Shown here one piece after another: positions 1 through 6,257 of a stretch of 9,433 nt of DNA (positions are counted from its first letter, which is position 1; the number at the start of each line of letters is the position of its first letter). The notes under the pieces were generated by a model. The model searched no databases. It saw only the letters and a list, made by a program, of their open reading frames with translations, and had not been told where the DNA came from. This DNA comes from an uncultured Veillonella sp. (lineage in GTDB: Bacteria > Bacillota > Negativicutes > Veillonellales > Veillonellaceae): the NCBI RefSeq assembly GCF_915069625.1, contig NZ_CAJZFD010000072.1:1-9433 (forward strand), given 5' to 3'. The position numbers and the translations under genes were made by a program.

Positions 1-2117
1 ATCGCAGTACCTGCAATCATAGGATTCAAGGCACCTACAGCAGCCAAAGGAATACCAATGCAGTTAAAGATCAATGCCCAGAATAGATTTTGTTTAATAT
101 TGGTCATCGTCTTACGACTGAGGCGTACTGCTTGTACTAATGTGTGTAAATCGTTTCTTACGAGAACGATATCCGCCGCCTCTACCGCAATATCTGTACC
201 ACTGCCGATGGCAAAGCCAATATCTGCAGTTACAAGAGCAGGTGCATCATTGATACCATCGCCTACCATACCTACTACAAGACCTTTATCTTGTAATTCT
301 TTTACCTTGCTAGCTTTATCTTGAGGCAAGACTTCTGCAATAACGTGAGTAATACCTGCTTGTTTAGCAATATATTGAGCCGTACGTCGATTATCACCGG
401 TAAGCATCCACACATCGATACCTTGAGACTGTAATTCTTTTACAACCTCAATAGTTTCTGGACGCAATTCATCCTCTACAGCCCACAAAGCACTGATTAT
501 ACCATCAACGGCTAGAACAGATACAGATGCACCTTGTTCTTCAAAATGTTGAATATCATCTTGCACCTTAGATAAATCATAACCAAGTTCACTCATCCAG
601 CGGCTATGACCAAGTTGTACAGATACACCTTGGTAAGCACCTTGCAAGCCTTTACCCGGTACATCGCCAAAGCTTTCAAGTTCAACAGCCTTCCCCTTGT
701 AGCCATGATCTTCACCATAGTAAACCATAGCCTTAGCAATCGGATGCGATGTGCCGCTTTCAAGAGCCATCATGATGGACATGTTCACACTTTCATCACC
801 ACTATAGTTTTTGAATTCCGTTACATCGAGCACGCCTTGTGTAAGAGTACCTGTTTTATCCATAACGATAGCATTGAGTTTACCGGCTTTTTCAAGATAT
901 TCCGCACTCTTGATGAGAACACCATGTTCTGCGCCAAGGCCAGAACCTACCATGATGGATGTCGGTGTAGCAAGGCCAAGCGCACATGGACAAGCGATAA
1001 CTAGAACAGCGGTCGCATTAATAAGGGCTACATTGATAGAATCGCCTACAATAAAGTACCACACGAGACCAGTTAGTACAGCAAGGCCAATAACAGTTGG
1101 TACAAAGTATTGAGCCACAATATCCGCAATACGTTGAATGCTTGCTTTAGATGTTTGAGCTTCCTCTACGACCTTGATAATTTGAGATAACATCGTGTCG
1201 CTACCAATGCGCTTTGCTTCCATTGTGAAAGCACCACTTAAATTGATAGTCGCCCCAATAACCTCAGAGCCCACTTGTTTTTCTACAGGTAAGCTTTCAC
1301 CTGTAAGCATAGCTTCATCAACGGTAGAGTAACCTTCTGTAATAGTACCGTCTACAGGAATCTTTTCACCGGCGCGCACTTGTAAAACATCGCCAGCCAC
1401 AACCTTAGAGGTAGGAATATCTACAAATTCACCATCTCGCAATACATGAGCCGTTGCCGGTTGCAAAGCAATTAGTTTTTGAAGCGCTTCAGACGTACGC
1501 CCCTTGGCTACCTCTTCTAACAATTTACCTAGAAGGATAAATGTGATAAGCCATGCAGAGGTTTCAAAGTAAATACCATGAGGACCAAGTTCTGGATGGA
1601 ACTGCCAATTATAAATACTGAACAAATACGCCACACTCGTACCCATAACAACGAGGACATCCATTGTAAGAGCCCCATTCTTTACGGCACTCCATGCACT
1701 CTTATAGAACATGAGACCCGGGCCAAATTGAGCGATAGTGGCTAATACAAATTCAACCCAAACCGGCAACGCTTGAATACCAAAACGATGCAAGGTCATG
1801 TTGATCATCATCGGTACCGCCATACAAGCCGCAATAATGAGGCGTGTAATATGTGGTTTTAAATTAACCTTTTCTATTTCTTGTTTCGTTTCATCCGCTT
1901 CAGTAGCACCAAAACCGATATTCGTTATGGCATCGATAATTTGTTGTGGTTCTACATTAGAACCATCTTTGTATTCTACGCTTCCCTTTCGAGTGAGTAG
2001 ATTAACCTTTACAGATTCTACGCCATCGATCTTAGAAACGACGTTTTCAACGCGCTTTACACAAGCAGCACAGTGCATACCTGTAATATCAAACTCTTGT
2101 TTCTTCTTACTCATCAT
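1..2117 (-). CDS. copA: Copper-exporting P1B-type ATPase CopA, 3' end cut by window edge
   Basis: This inner-membrane pump exports Cu(I) from the cytoplasm using ATP and gives copper tolerance. The window holds 705 residues in one unbroken frame; about 30 C-terminal residues with the last helix lie beyond base 1. Domains in order: one heavy-metal-associated domain (residues about 8-70) with GMHCAAC, Cys16 and Cys19; membrane helices from about residue 92; the actuator domain with TGES at 272-275; the CPC metal site in helix 6 (376-378), which marks Cu+/Ag+ pumps; the phosphorylated Asp420 in DKTGT; the SHP motif of the nucleotide domain; and GDGIND at 619-624. The usual Tyr-Asn of helix 7 reads Phe684-Asn685. 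Two adjacent ATG codons (2117 and 2114) are possible starts; the weak AGAAG upstream is better spaced for the second. The gene is divergent from yigZ. Silver is an alternative substrate of the same subtype. Confidence 0.95.
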   Translation of the reverse strand, partial: MMSKKKQEFDITGMHCAACVKRVENVVSKIDGVESVKVNLLTRKGSVEYKDGSNVEPQQIIDAITNIGFGATEADETKQEIEKVNLKPHITRLIIAACMAVPMMINMTLHRFGIQALPVWVEFVLATIAQFGPGLMFYKSAWSAVKNGALTMDVLVVMGTSVAYLFSIYNWQFHPELGPHGIYFETSAWLITFILLGKLLEEVAKGRTSEALQKLIALQPATAHVLRDGEFVDIPTSKVVAGDVLQVRAGEKIPVDGTITEGYSTVDEAMLTGESLPVEKQVGSEVIGATINLSGAFTMEAKRIGSDTMLSQIIKVVEEAQTSKASIQRIADIVAQYFVPTVIGLAVLTGLVWYFIVGDSINVALINATAVLVIACPCALGLATPTSIMVGSGLGAEHGVLIKSAEYLEKAGKLNAIVMDKTGTLTQGVLDVTEFKNYSGDESVNMSIMMALESGTSHPIAKAMVYYGEDHGYKGKAVELESFGDVPGKGLQGAYQGVSVQLGHSRWMSELGYDLSKVQDDIQHFEEQGASVSVLAVDGIISALWAVEDELRPETIEVVKELQSQGIDVWMLTGDNRRTAQYIAKQAGITHVIAEVLPQDKASKVKELQDKGLVVGMVGDGINDAPALVTADIGFAIGSGTDIAVEAADIVLVRNDLHTLVQAVRLSRKTMTNIKQNLFWALIFNCIGIPLAAVGALNPMIAGTA

Positions 2118-2234
2118 ATCACTTCTTTCTACTAGAATTTCAAAAATATATGTCCTATATATCTATATAAGTCAGAAACTCATAGTAGACATATCATACA
2201 TCGGTAATAGAGTATTTATAAACACGTATAGTTT

Positions 2235-2240
2235 ATTATA
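2235..2240 (-). promoter_or_regulatory. Possible -10 box for copA
   Basis: Read on the minus strand this is a perfect TATAAT, about 118 bases before the copA start. No good -35 hexamer lies 16-18 bases upstream, so the call rests on the -10 alone in AT-rich DNA where chance matches are common. TACATGAGTA lies 10 bases upstream of it, between -10 and -35, which is a typical place for a repressor site. Confidence 0.25.
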
Positions 2241-2377
2241 TGAACACCTTTACATGAGTATTCATTCATGCGACTCTCTTCCATAATAACATAAATTCTC
2301 ATTACGTCAATATCCTACCAAATCTAGAGGGTTATTTCCTTTTTCTAAGGGAATTAATCTCCTGCCACCTATACACC

Positions 2378-2407
2378 TATACATAGTATAAAAAAATAGA
2401 TTATAAT
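2378..2407 (+). promoter_or_regulatory. Possible yigZ promoter
   Basis: A perfect -10 TATAAT (2402-2407) is preceded after 18 bases by TATACA (2378-2383), which matches TTGACA at four of six positions. This would start transcription near 2414 and leave a leader of about 40 bases with a strong ribosome binding site. The -35 lies in the second unit of the tandem CCTATACA repeat. Confidence 0.4.
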
Positions 2408-2443
2408 AAAGTGATGATGAATAAACATAAACTTTGATTCCAA

Positions 2444-2450
2444 AGGAGGT
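2444..2450 (+). promoter_or_regulatory. Strong ribosome binding site of yigZ
   Basis: AGGAGGT is a perfect match to the anti-Shine-Dalgarno sequence and stands 6 bases before the ATG at 2457. It fixes that codon as the start and suggests efficient translation. Confidence 0.85.
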
Positions 2451-2456
2451 GAAGCT

Positions 2457-3110
2457 ATGTGTGAATCAATAAGCCCTATTGTAGAATTCACTTCGGTAGC
2501 GAAGGAATTTCGCCATGAATATGTTGTGGAGAAATCGCGTTTTATCACAACTGTATACCCTTGTTCTACAGAAGAGGAGGCACAGGCTTTTATTAGCCGC
2601 ATCAACAAAGAATTTTGGGATGCCCGCCATAATTGTACGGCCTTTGCATTAGGACCAAAGCAAGAACAACAGCGCTCTTCTGACAATGGTGAACCATCTG
2701 GTACCGCTGGTAAACCTATGTTAGAAGTACTCAAAAAAACAGGTATTACCAATGTAGCTGTCGTAGTAACGCGCTATTTTGGAGGTATTAAGCTAGGCGC
2801 AGGTGGTTTGATTCGTGCATATTCACACTCCGTTGCGGAAACTTTACATCTTGCCCCTAAAGAACTACACACAACACGAACTCAGTTGCAGGCTACCATC
2901 GACTATTCCATGTATGGAGCTATAGAAAGATATGTGCAAGATCAAAAACTACATTATGAAGCAAGTTTTGGCGAACATGTAGATATTACTATCTTAGTAC
3001 CTCCTACTGATGTAGAGCGCATACAAAAAGAGCTCCAAGACATGAGTCATGGAGCTGCTACTTGTACTATATTAGATTCTATTGAAGTGGTGCTACCGCT
3101 AGAACAATAA
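2457..3110 (+). CDS. yigZ: YigZ family protein (IMPACT N-terminal domain, UPF0029)
   Basis: The 217-residue product matches the YigZ/IMPACT family in length (the E. coli protein is about 205 residues) and in its signature RYFGGIKLGAGGLIRAYS at residues 106-123. SDNGEPSGTAGKP at 75-87 and HNCTAFAL at 58-65 are also typical of the N-terminal domain (about 15-125). The remainder (about 143-205) has the place and size of the small C-terminal DUF1949 domain, a ferredoxin-like fold thought to bind nucleic acid. No signal peptide or membrane segment is visible, so it should be cytoplasmic. The eukaryotic relative IMPACT controls the kinase GCN2 during translational stress; the bacterial role is not established and I do not infer one. 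The gene stands alone, divergent from copA and converging on the small gene downstream with 23 bases between their stops. Confidence 0.92.
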   Translation: MCESISPIVEFTSVAKEFRHEYVVEKSRFITTVYPCSTEEEAQAFISRINKEFWDARHNCTAFALGPKQEQQRSSDNGEPSGTAGKPMLEVLKKTGITNVAVVVTRYFGGIKLGAGGLIRAYSHSVAETLHLAPKELHTTRTQLQATIDYSMYGAIERYVQDQKLHYEASFGEHVDITILVPPTDVERIQKELQDMSHGAATCTILDSIEVVLPLEQ

Positions 3111-3133
3111 TCTAACTGATACACACATAGTAA

Positions 3134-3322
3134 TTAGTTTTCGCTATGAACTAAGCCACTTACGCCTTGAGCAAGTTCATGACGTTTTTCTGTAGTTAAT
3201 GGATGAGGCCATACGCGTTCAAGTTGTTTTTTACGACTAACACCTGCATTATGTGCAGTCATTAATCTACGTGCTTCCCAGTTACGAATTGCTTTACTTA
3301 ATGTTCTTTTTACTACGCCCAT
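3134..3322 (-). CDS. Small basic protein of unknown function, 62 residues
   Basis: I do not recognise this protein. It is strongly basic (12 Lys/Arg against 5 Glu, plus 4 His), has two Trp and no Cys, and shows no membrane helix or signal peptide. Residues about 5-24 look helical and amphipathic, followed by the basic RKK at 30-32 and a WPHP turn at 38-41. The composition would suit binding to RNA, DNA or the ribosome, but that is inference only. The ATG at 3322 is preferred because AGG stands 7 bases upstream of it; a GTG in frame at 3346 would add 8 residues but has no ribosome binding site. The frame fills most of the gap between yigZ and the LysR gene, has codon use like its neighbours, and is flanked by far more AT-rich DNA, all of which favours a real gene. 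Confidence 0.7.
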   Translation of the reverse strand: MGVVKRTLSKAIRNWEARRLMTAHNAGVSRKKQLERVWPHPLTTEKRHELAQGVSGLVHSEN

Positions 3323-3350
3323 GATAGTACCTACTTTCTTAATCACTATT

Positions 3351-3356
3351 ATTATA
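3351..3356 (-). promoter_or_regulatory. Possible -10 box for the 62-residue protein gene
   Basis: Read on the minus strand this is a perfect TATAAT, 28 bases before the ATG at 3322. The predicted start of transcription would be near 3344, which leaves room for the ribosome binding site. No convincing -35 hexamer is present. Confidence 0.35.
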
Positions 3357-3423
3357 TTAAAAATTGTGATAAGGATAGAAAGTTTATTTTAAACACATTA
3401 TTCTTTCTCTTTCCTTGATGAAT

Positions 3424-3439
3424 ATAGTATATACGCTAT
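3424..3439. promoter_or_regulatory. Possible operator dyad between the small gene and lysR
   Basis: ATAG and CTAT form an inverted repeat spaced by 8 bases, with the 8-bp palindrome GTATATAC inside it (3427-3434). LysR-type proteins usually bind AT-rich dyads of this size upstream of their own gene or the divergent gene. The site is about 80 bases before the regulator start. The arms are short and the DNA is AT-rich, so chance is a serious alternative. Confidence 0.2.
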
Positions 3440-3474
3440 TTTATCAAATGTGAAATTACTGTTACTTAGTTCGT

Positions 3475-3480
3475 TATAAT
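3475..3480 (+). promoter_or_regulatory. Possible -10 box of the LysR gene
   Basis: A perfect TATAAT lies 38 bases before the ATG, so transcription would begin near 3487 and leave a leader containing the AGGGAG binding site (3508-3513). A second perfect TATAAT at 3502-3507 is so close to the start codon that its transcript would lack that site. Neither has a recognisable -35, as is common for promoters that need an activator. Confidence 0.35.
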
Positions 3481-3518
3481 TTTTATTTATCTTATTTTGT
3501 GTATAATAGGGAGATTCT

Positions 3519-4409
3519 ATGGATACATCTTACTACCACAATTTTATTACCCTCGTTCAAACGGGCAATATGACTCAGGCCGCAGAGATTCTTCATATTA
3601 CACAACCAGCTTTAAGTAAACAATTAAAGTATTTAGAAGCTGAATTTGGAGCTCAACTCATAAATATCAAGCGCGGCCAACGAGGATCAAACTTACAACT
3701 AACTGATGCGGGCAAAATTTTTTATCAAAAAGCCCAACAATTATGCTCCATTGAAGAATCAACATACAATGCAGTACAACAGTTGAACTCACGTATTGAA
3801 GGTACATTGCGAATCGCTACGTCTGCATCGCGCTCCACACCAATCGTACAACAATACTTACCAGCCTTTTCCATGAAATACCCATCAGTTCACTTCGAAA
3901 TCTACGAAGGACTAATGACTAATGTGGTCAATCAACTTATTAATGGTAATGCAGAGCTTGGAATTGCAAACATTCAAATGGTAGACACTGATAAATTTGA
4001 TATCCTTCTTACTCAAGAGGAACATTTATACGCTATTTTCCGCCGTGATGTATTCTGGATAGATCGTGAACATGATACTATCACGTGGGATGATATAAAA
4101 AAGTGTCCTTTATCCCTCTCTGGTGGATCTGTGCGAATGATTATGCAGTCTAGCTTAACTGACATGGATCAACTGAATGCTGTTGCCATCACTACAACTA
4201 AAAGCTCTGCCATCGAATGGGCATCCTCTGGGAGAACTGTGTCTTTAGTTCCTATGGATGCAAAAGAGCTCATTAACCATCGTAAAATGGCCCGTATCAA
4301 ATTGCCAGAATTCTCAGGAGACTTCAAAAAAGCATTTATTACGCTTAAAGGCCATGCTTTATCCCCTGTAGCACAGCAGTTTATTGATTTCTACAAAGCA
4401 TATGTATAA
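3519..4409 (+). CDS. LysR-type transcriptional regulator
   Basis: The 296-residue length, N-terminal winged helix-turn-helix and C-terminal effector domain are typical of the LysR family. The DNA-binding part covers about residues 1-62, with the helix-turn-helix around 17-40 (MTQAAEILHITQPALSKQLK) and the usual LTDAG at 61-65. A linker helix (about 66-92) leads into the periplasmic-binding-protein-like effector domain (about 94-293), which begins with GTLRIATSASRS. Such proteins form tetramers and switch target genes when a small ligand binds; neither ligand nor target can be read from the sequence. The divergent neighbour is only the small unknown gene, and no metabolic enzyme is transcribed away from it as in many LysR pairs. 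AGGGAG 5 bases before the ATG at 3519 supports this start. The gene ends 90 bases before the shared terminator. Confidence 0.93.
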   Translation: MDTSYYHNFITLVQTGNMTQAAEILHITQPALSKQLKYLEAEFGAQLINIKRGQRGSNLQLTDAGKIFYQKAQQLCSIEESTYNAVQQLNSRIEGTLRIATSASRSTPIVQQYLPAFSMKYPSVHFEIYEGLMTNVVNQLINGNAELGIANIQMVDTDKFDILLTQEEHLYAIFRRDVFWIDREHDTITWDDIKKCPLSLSGGSVRMIMQSSLTDMDQLNAVAITTTKSSAIEWASSGRTVSLVPMDAKELINHRKMARIKLPEFSGDFKKAFITLKGHALSPVAQQFIDFYKAYV

Positions 4410-4411
4410 GC

Positions 4412-4460
4412 CTCACGATACTAATTTATATGATATGGTATTTATAACTTATCGTATGAG
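4412..4460 (+). other. Imperfect long-range hairpin after the LysR gene
   Basis: CTCA-CGATA (4412-4420) can pair with TATCG-TA-TGAG (4450-4460), with a 2-base bulge and a 29-base AT-rich loop. Only ATTTTG follows, so it is a poor terminator by itself. It may be part of the 3' untranslated region or chance. Confidence 0.2.
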
Positions 4461-4496
4461 ATTTTGTACAGTTATGAACATTAATACAATACATAC

Positions 4497-4534
4497 AAAA
4501 AGACCTAGTACATAATGTACTAGGTCTTCTTTTT
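4497..4534. terminator. Bidirectional intrinsic terminator between lysR and pyrD
   Basis: A perfect 13-bp stem (4500-4512 with 4516-4528) closes a TAA loop. On the plus strand it is followed by CTTTTT (4529-4534), on the minus strand by a short T-run complementary to 4497-4501. The stem ends 7 bases after the pyrD stop codon, and the plus side serves the LysR gene 90 bases upstream. The two convergent units therefore share one terminator. Confidence 0.9.
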
Positions 4535-4535
4535 A

Positions 4536-5486
4536 CTATCCTTGATGGACAGCACCTACTATATCAGTAATACTGTTAAGATTATATTGTTCCACATAAT
4601 CGCCCATTTCACGAGCAATACGAGAAATCGCTGTTGGATCTACCATTGTAGCAACCCCAACTTGGACTGCTTGTGCACCAGCCATCATAAATTCAATAGC
4701 ATCAGTGCCTGTCATAATACCACCAAGGCCCATAATAGGAATATTGACCCCTTTATACACTTGGTGCACCATGCGAAGTGCAACCGGTTTAACAGCTGGC
4801 CCAGATAAACCACCATAAATATTACCCAATACAGGTTTACGACGATGGATATCGATAGCCATACCAAGAATAGTATTAATGAGACTGACCCCATCACCGC
4901 CACCAGCTTCTACAGCCTTTGCGATTTCCACAATATCTGTAACATTTGGTGAAAGTTTTACAATAACGGGCTTATCTGTTACTTTACAAACCGCTTTTGT
5001 TACCTGTTCTACTACCTTTGGATCTATACCAAAAGCCATGCCTTCACAGGCAACATTTGGGCAAGATACATTAACTTCAAGACCTGCAATACCATCTACA
5101 GATAGTGTTTCTGCCATCCATGCAAATTCCTCTACCGTACCAGCAGACATATTTGCTAGCAATGGTACATCATATTTCTTGAGGTCTGGCAAAATATCTG
5201 TAACAAAATGTTCTGCCCCAGGGTTTTCAAGGCCTATACAGTTTAAGACACCAGACGGTGTTTCAGCGATACGAGTTCCTGGATTGCCGTGGCGACCTTT
5301 AGGTGTTAAACCTTTTACGGAAATAGCACCTACTTCATTGCTAAGGTCTAAATAACCAGCATATTCAGGGCCATTACCAAAGGTGCCAGATGCAGCAATA
5401 ATAGGATTTTTCATCTTAATACCGCAGTAATCAACAGCAAGCTTTGGATTCGGCGTAACGGTGTTATTTAAATCGCGTTCACTCAT
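4536..5486 (-). CDS. pyrD: Dihydroorotate dehydrogenase class 1B, catalytic subunit
   Basis: This cytoplasmic FMN enzyme oxidises dihydroorotate to orotate, the fourth step of UMP synthesis. The 316-residue product has the class 1 features: NPIIAASGTFGNG near the N-terminus (27-39), substrate-contacting NCIGLENPG at 82-90, NVSCPN at 139-144 with Cys142 as the catalytic base (class 2 enzymes have Ser here), VKLSPN at 176-181, GGLSGPAVKP at 225-234, and the glycine-rich FMN phosphate site MGLGGI (252-257). The subgroup is 1B because pyrK directly precedes it, so electrons go to NAD+ rather than fumarate or quinone, and the complex should be a PyrD2-PyrK2 heterotetramer. Its ATG shares one base with the pyrK stop (TAATG), and AGGAGG stands 10 bases upstream inside pyrK. 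It is the last gene of the operon. Confidence 0.96.
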   Translation of the reverse strand: MSERDLNNTVTPNPKLAVDYCGIKMKNPIIAASGTFGNGPEYAGYLDLSNEVGAISVKGLTPKGRHGNPGTRIAETPSGVLNCIGLENPGAEHFVTDILPDLKKYDVPLLANMSAGTVEEFAWMAETLSVDGIAGLEVNVSCPNVACEGMAFGIDPKVVEQVTKAVCKVTDKPVIVKLSPNVTDIVEIAKAVEAGGGDGVSLINTILGMAIDIHRRKPVLGNIYGGLSGPAVKPVALRMVHQVYKGVNIPIMGLGGIMTGTDAIEFMMAGAQAVQVGVATMVDPTAISRIAREMGDYVEQYNLNSITDIVGAVHQG

Positions 5487-6253
5487 TAAAAGAACACCTC
5501 CTCAGCTGGGAATACAGGACCATCTTTACAAACTTTGTAACGTTTGCCACCTGCGCCATCACAAGCACAACCTAAACAACCACCAGTGCCACAGCCCATG
5601 CGTTCTTCAAGAGATACTTGGCAAGGTACGTTGAGCTCTTTAGCTACTTGTGCCACACCTTTCATCATCGGTGTAGGACCACAAGTCATAACAGATGTAA
5701 AAGTATTAGCATTAATCAACTCAGGCATGATTGCTGTAGGGAACCCTTTCGTACCTACGCTACCATCATCAGTCGTGATGTGTACTTTAACAGGCGTATC
5801 TTTGAATAGATCTGCCCAGAAGGTTTCGCTTTCATTTCTAAAACCAAGAATAACTTGTGCCTCTTCCCCTTCTTTCAAATGGGATGCGATACATAGCATT
5901 GGTGCGATACCAACGCCACCGCCAACGAGAAGCATATTCTTAGATGTTACAAATGGTTCACCTAAAGGTCCTAAACAATCTAGTGTATCGCCAGGTACGA
6001 GACGTGTCATAATTTCAGTCCCCTTACCTACGACGCGATACAAAAGGGTAATAATACCCTTTTGTGCATCGAATCCAGCATAGCTGATAGGGCGACGCAA
6101 TAATGGCGCCGTAGAGTCCGCTACGCGAACATTACAAAACTGTCCTACCTTTGCTTCTGCTGCTTGTTTTGGTGCGTGAATATCCATAATCCACACATCA
6201 GAGCCTATTTGCTCATTGCGAACGACTTCGCCCTGTTCTACATAGCCACTCAT
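5486..6253 (-). CDS. pyrK: Dihydroorotate dehydrogenase B electron-transfer subunit
   Basis: PyrK moves electrons from the FMN of PyrD through a [2Fe-2S] cluster and FAD to NAD+. The 255-residue product is of normal length for the family. It has a ferredoxin-reductase-like FAD domain (about 1-102) with the flavin motif RRPIS at 53-57 and GPLGEPF at 95-101, an NAD-binding domain (about 105-210) with LLVGGGVGIAPM at 108-119 and CGPTPMM at 191-197, and a C-terminal cluster domain with Cys221, Cys226, Cys229 and Cys242, in the usual C-x4-C-x2-C-x12-C spacing. Cys231 is an extra cysteine next to the site. The ATG at 6253 is chosen because GGAG, in the last codons of carB, stands 7 bases before it; a TTG at 6271 would extend the frame by 6 residues into carB without such support. 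Carb ends 4 bases upstream and pyrD overlaps by one base. Confidence 0.96.
   Translation of the reverse strand: MSGYVEQGEVVRNEQIGSDVWIMDIHAPKQAAEAKVGQFCNVRVADSTAPLLRRPISYAGFDAQKGIITLLYRVVGKGTEIMTRLVPGDTLDCLGPLGEPFVTSKNMLLVGGGVGIAPMLCIASHLKEGEEAQVILGFRNESETFWADLFKDTPVKVHITTDDGSVGTKGFPTAIMPELINANTFTSVMTCGPTPMMKGVAQVAKELNVPCQVSLEERMGCGTGGCLGCACDGAGGKRYKVCKDGPVFPAEEVFF
5497..5502 (-). promoter_or_regulatory. Ribosome binding site of pyrD inside pyrK
   Basis: AGGAGG on the minus strand lies within the last codons of pyrK, 10 bases before the pyrD ATG. Together with the TAATG overlap it suggests efficient and probably coupled translation, which fits the equal numbers of the two subunits in the complex. 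Confidence 0.75.
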
Positions 6254-6257
6254 GGTT

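Larger units (their letters stand above)
2118..2456. promoter_or_regulatory. Divergent copA-yigZ intergenic control region
   Basis: These 339 bases separate the starts of copA (minus) and yigZ (plus) and hold no gene I can support. The DNA is very AT-rich and contains several TATAAT-like hexamers. Visible structures are a minus-strand TATAAT at 2240-2235 overlapped upstream by the partial dyad TACATGAGTA (2251-2260), an 8-bp stem with a 5-base loop at 2334-2354 (ATTTCCTT paired with AAGGGAAT, one G-T pair), and a tandem CCTATACA repeat at 2368-2383. Promoters for both genes are expected here; which hexamers are used cannot be decided by eye. Confidence 0.6.

Noticed and set aside
2214..2284. 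Short minus-strand frame of about 22 codons with two Cys upstream of copA, as a possible leader peptide
   Set aside because: It has no ribosome binding site, no attenuator structure follows it, and a frame of this length is expected by chance.
3132..3156. TTAGTT/AACTAA inverted repeat at the end of the small gene as a terminator for yigZ
   Set aside because: The stem is only 6 bp, AT-rich, lies inside coding sequence and has no following T-run.
3430..4039. A 13-base repeat, TATACGCTATTTT, before the LysR gene (3430-3442) and inside it (4027-4039)
   Set aside because: In AT-rich DNA of this length one exact 13-base match is expected by chance, and the second copy is ordinary coding sequence.
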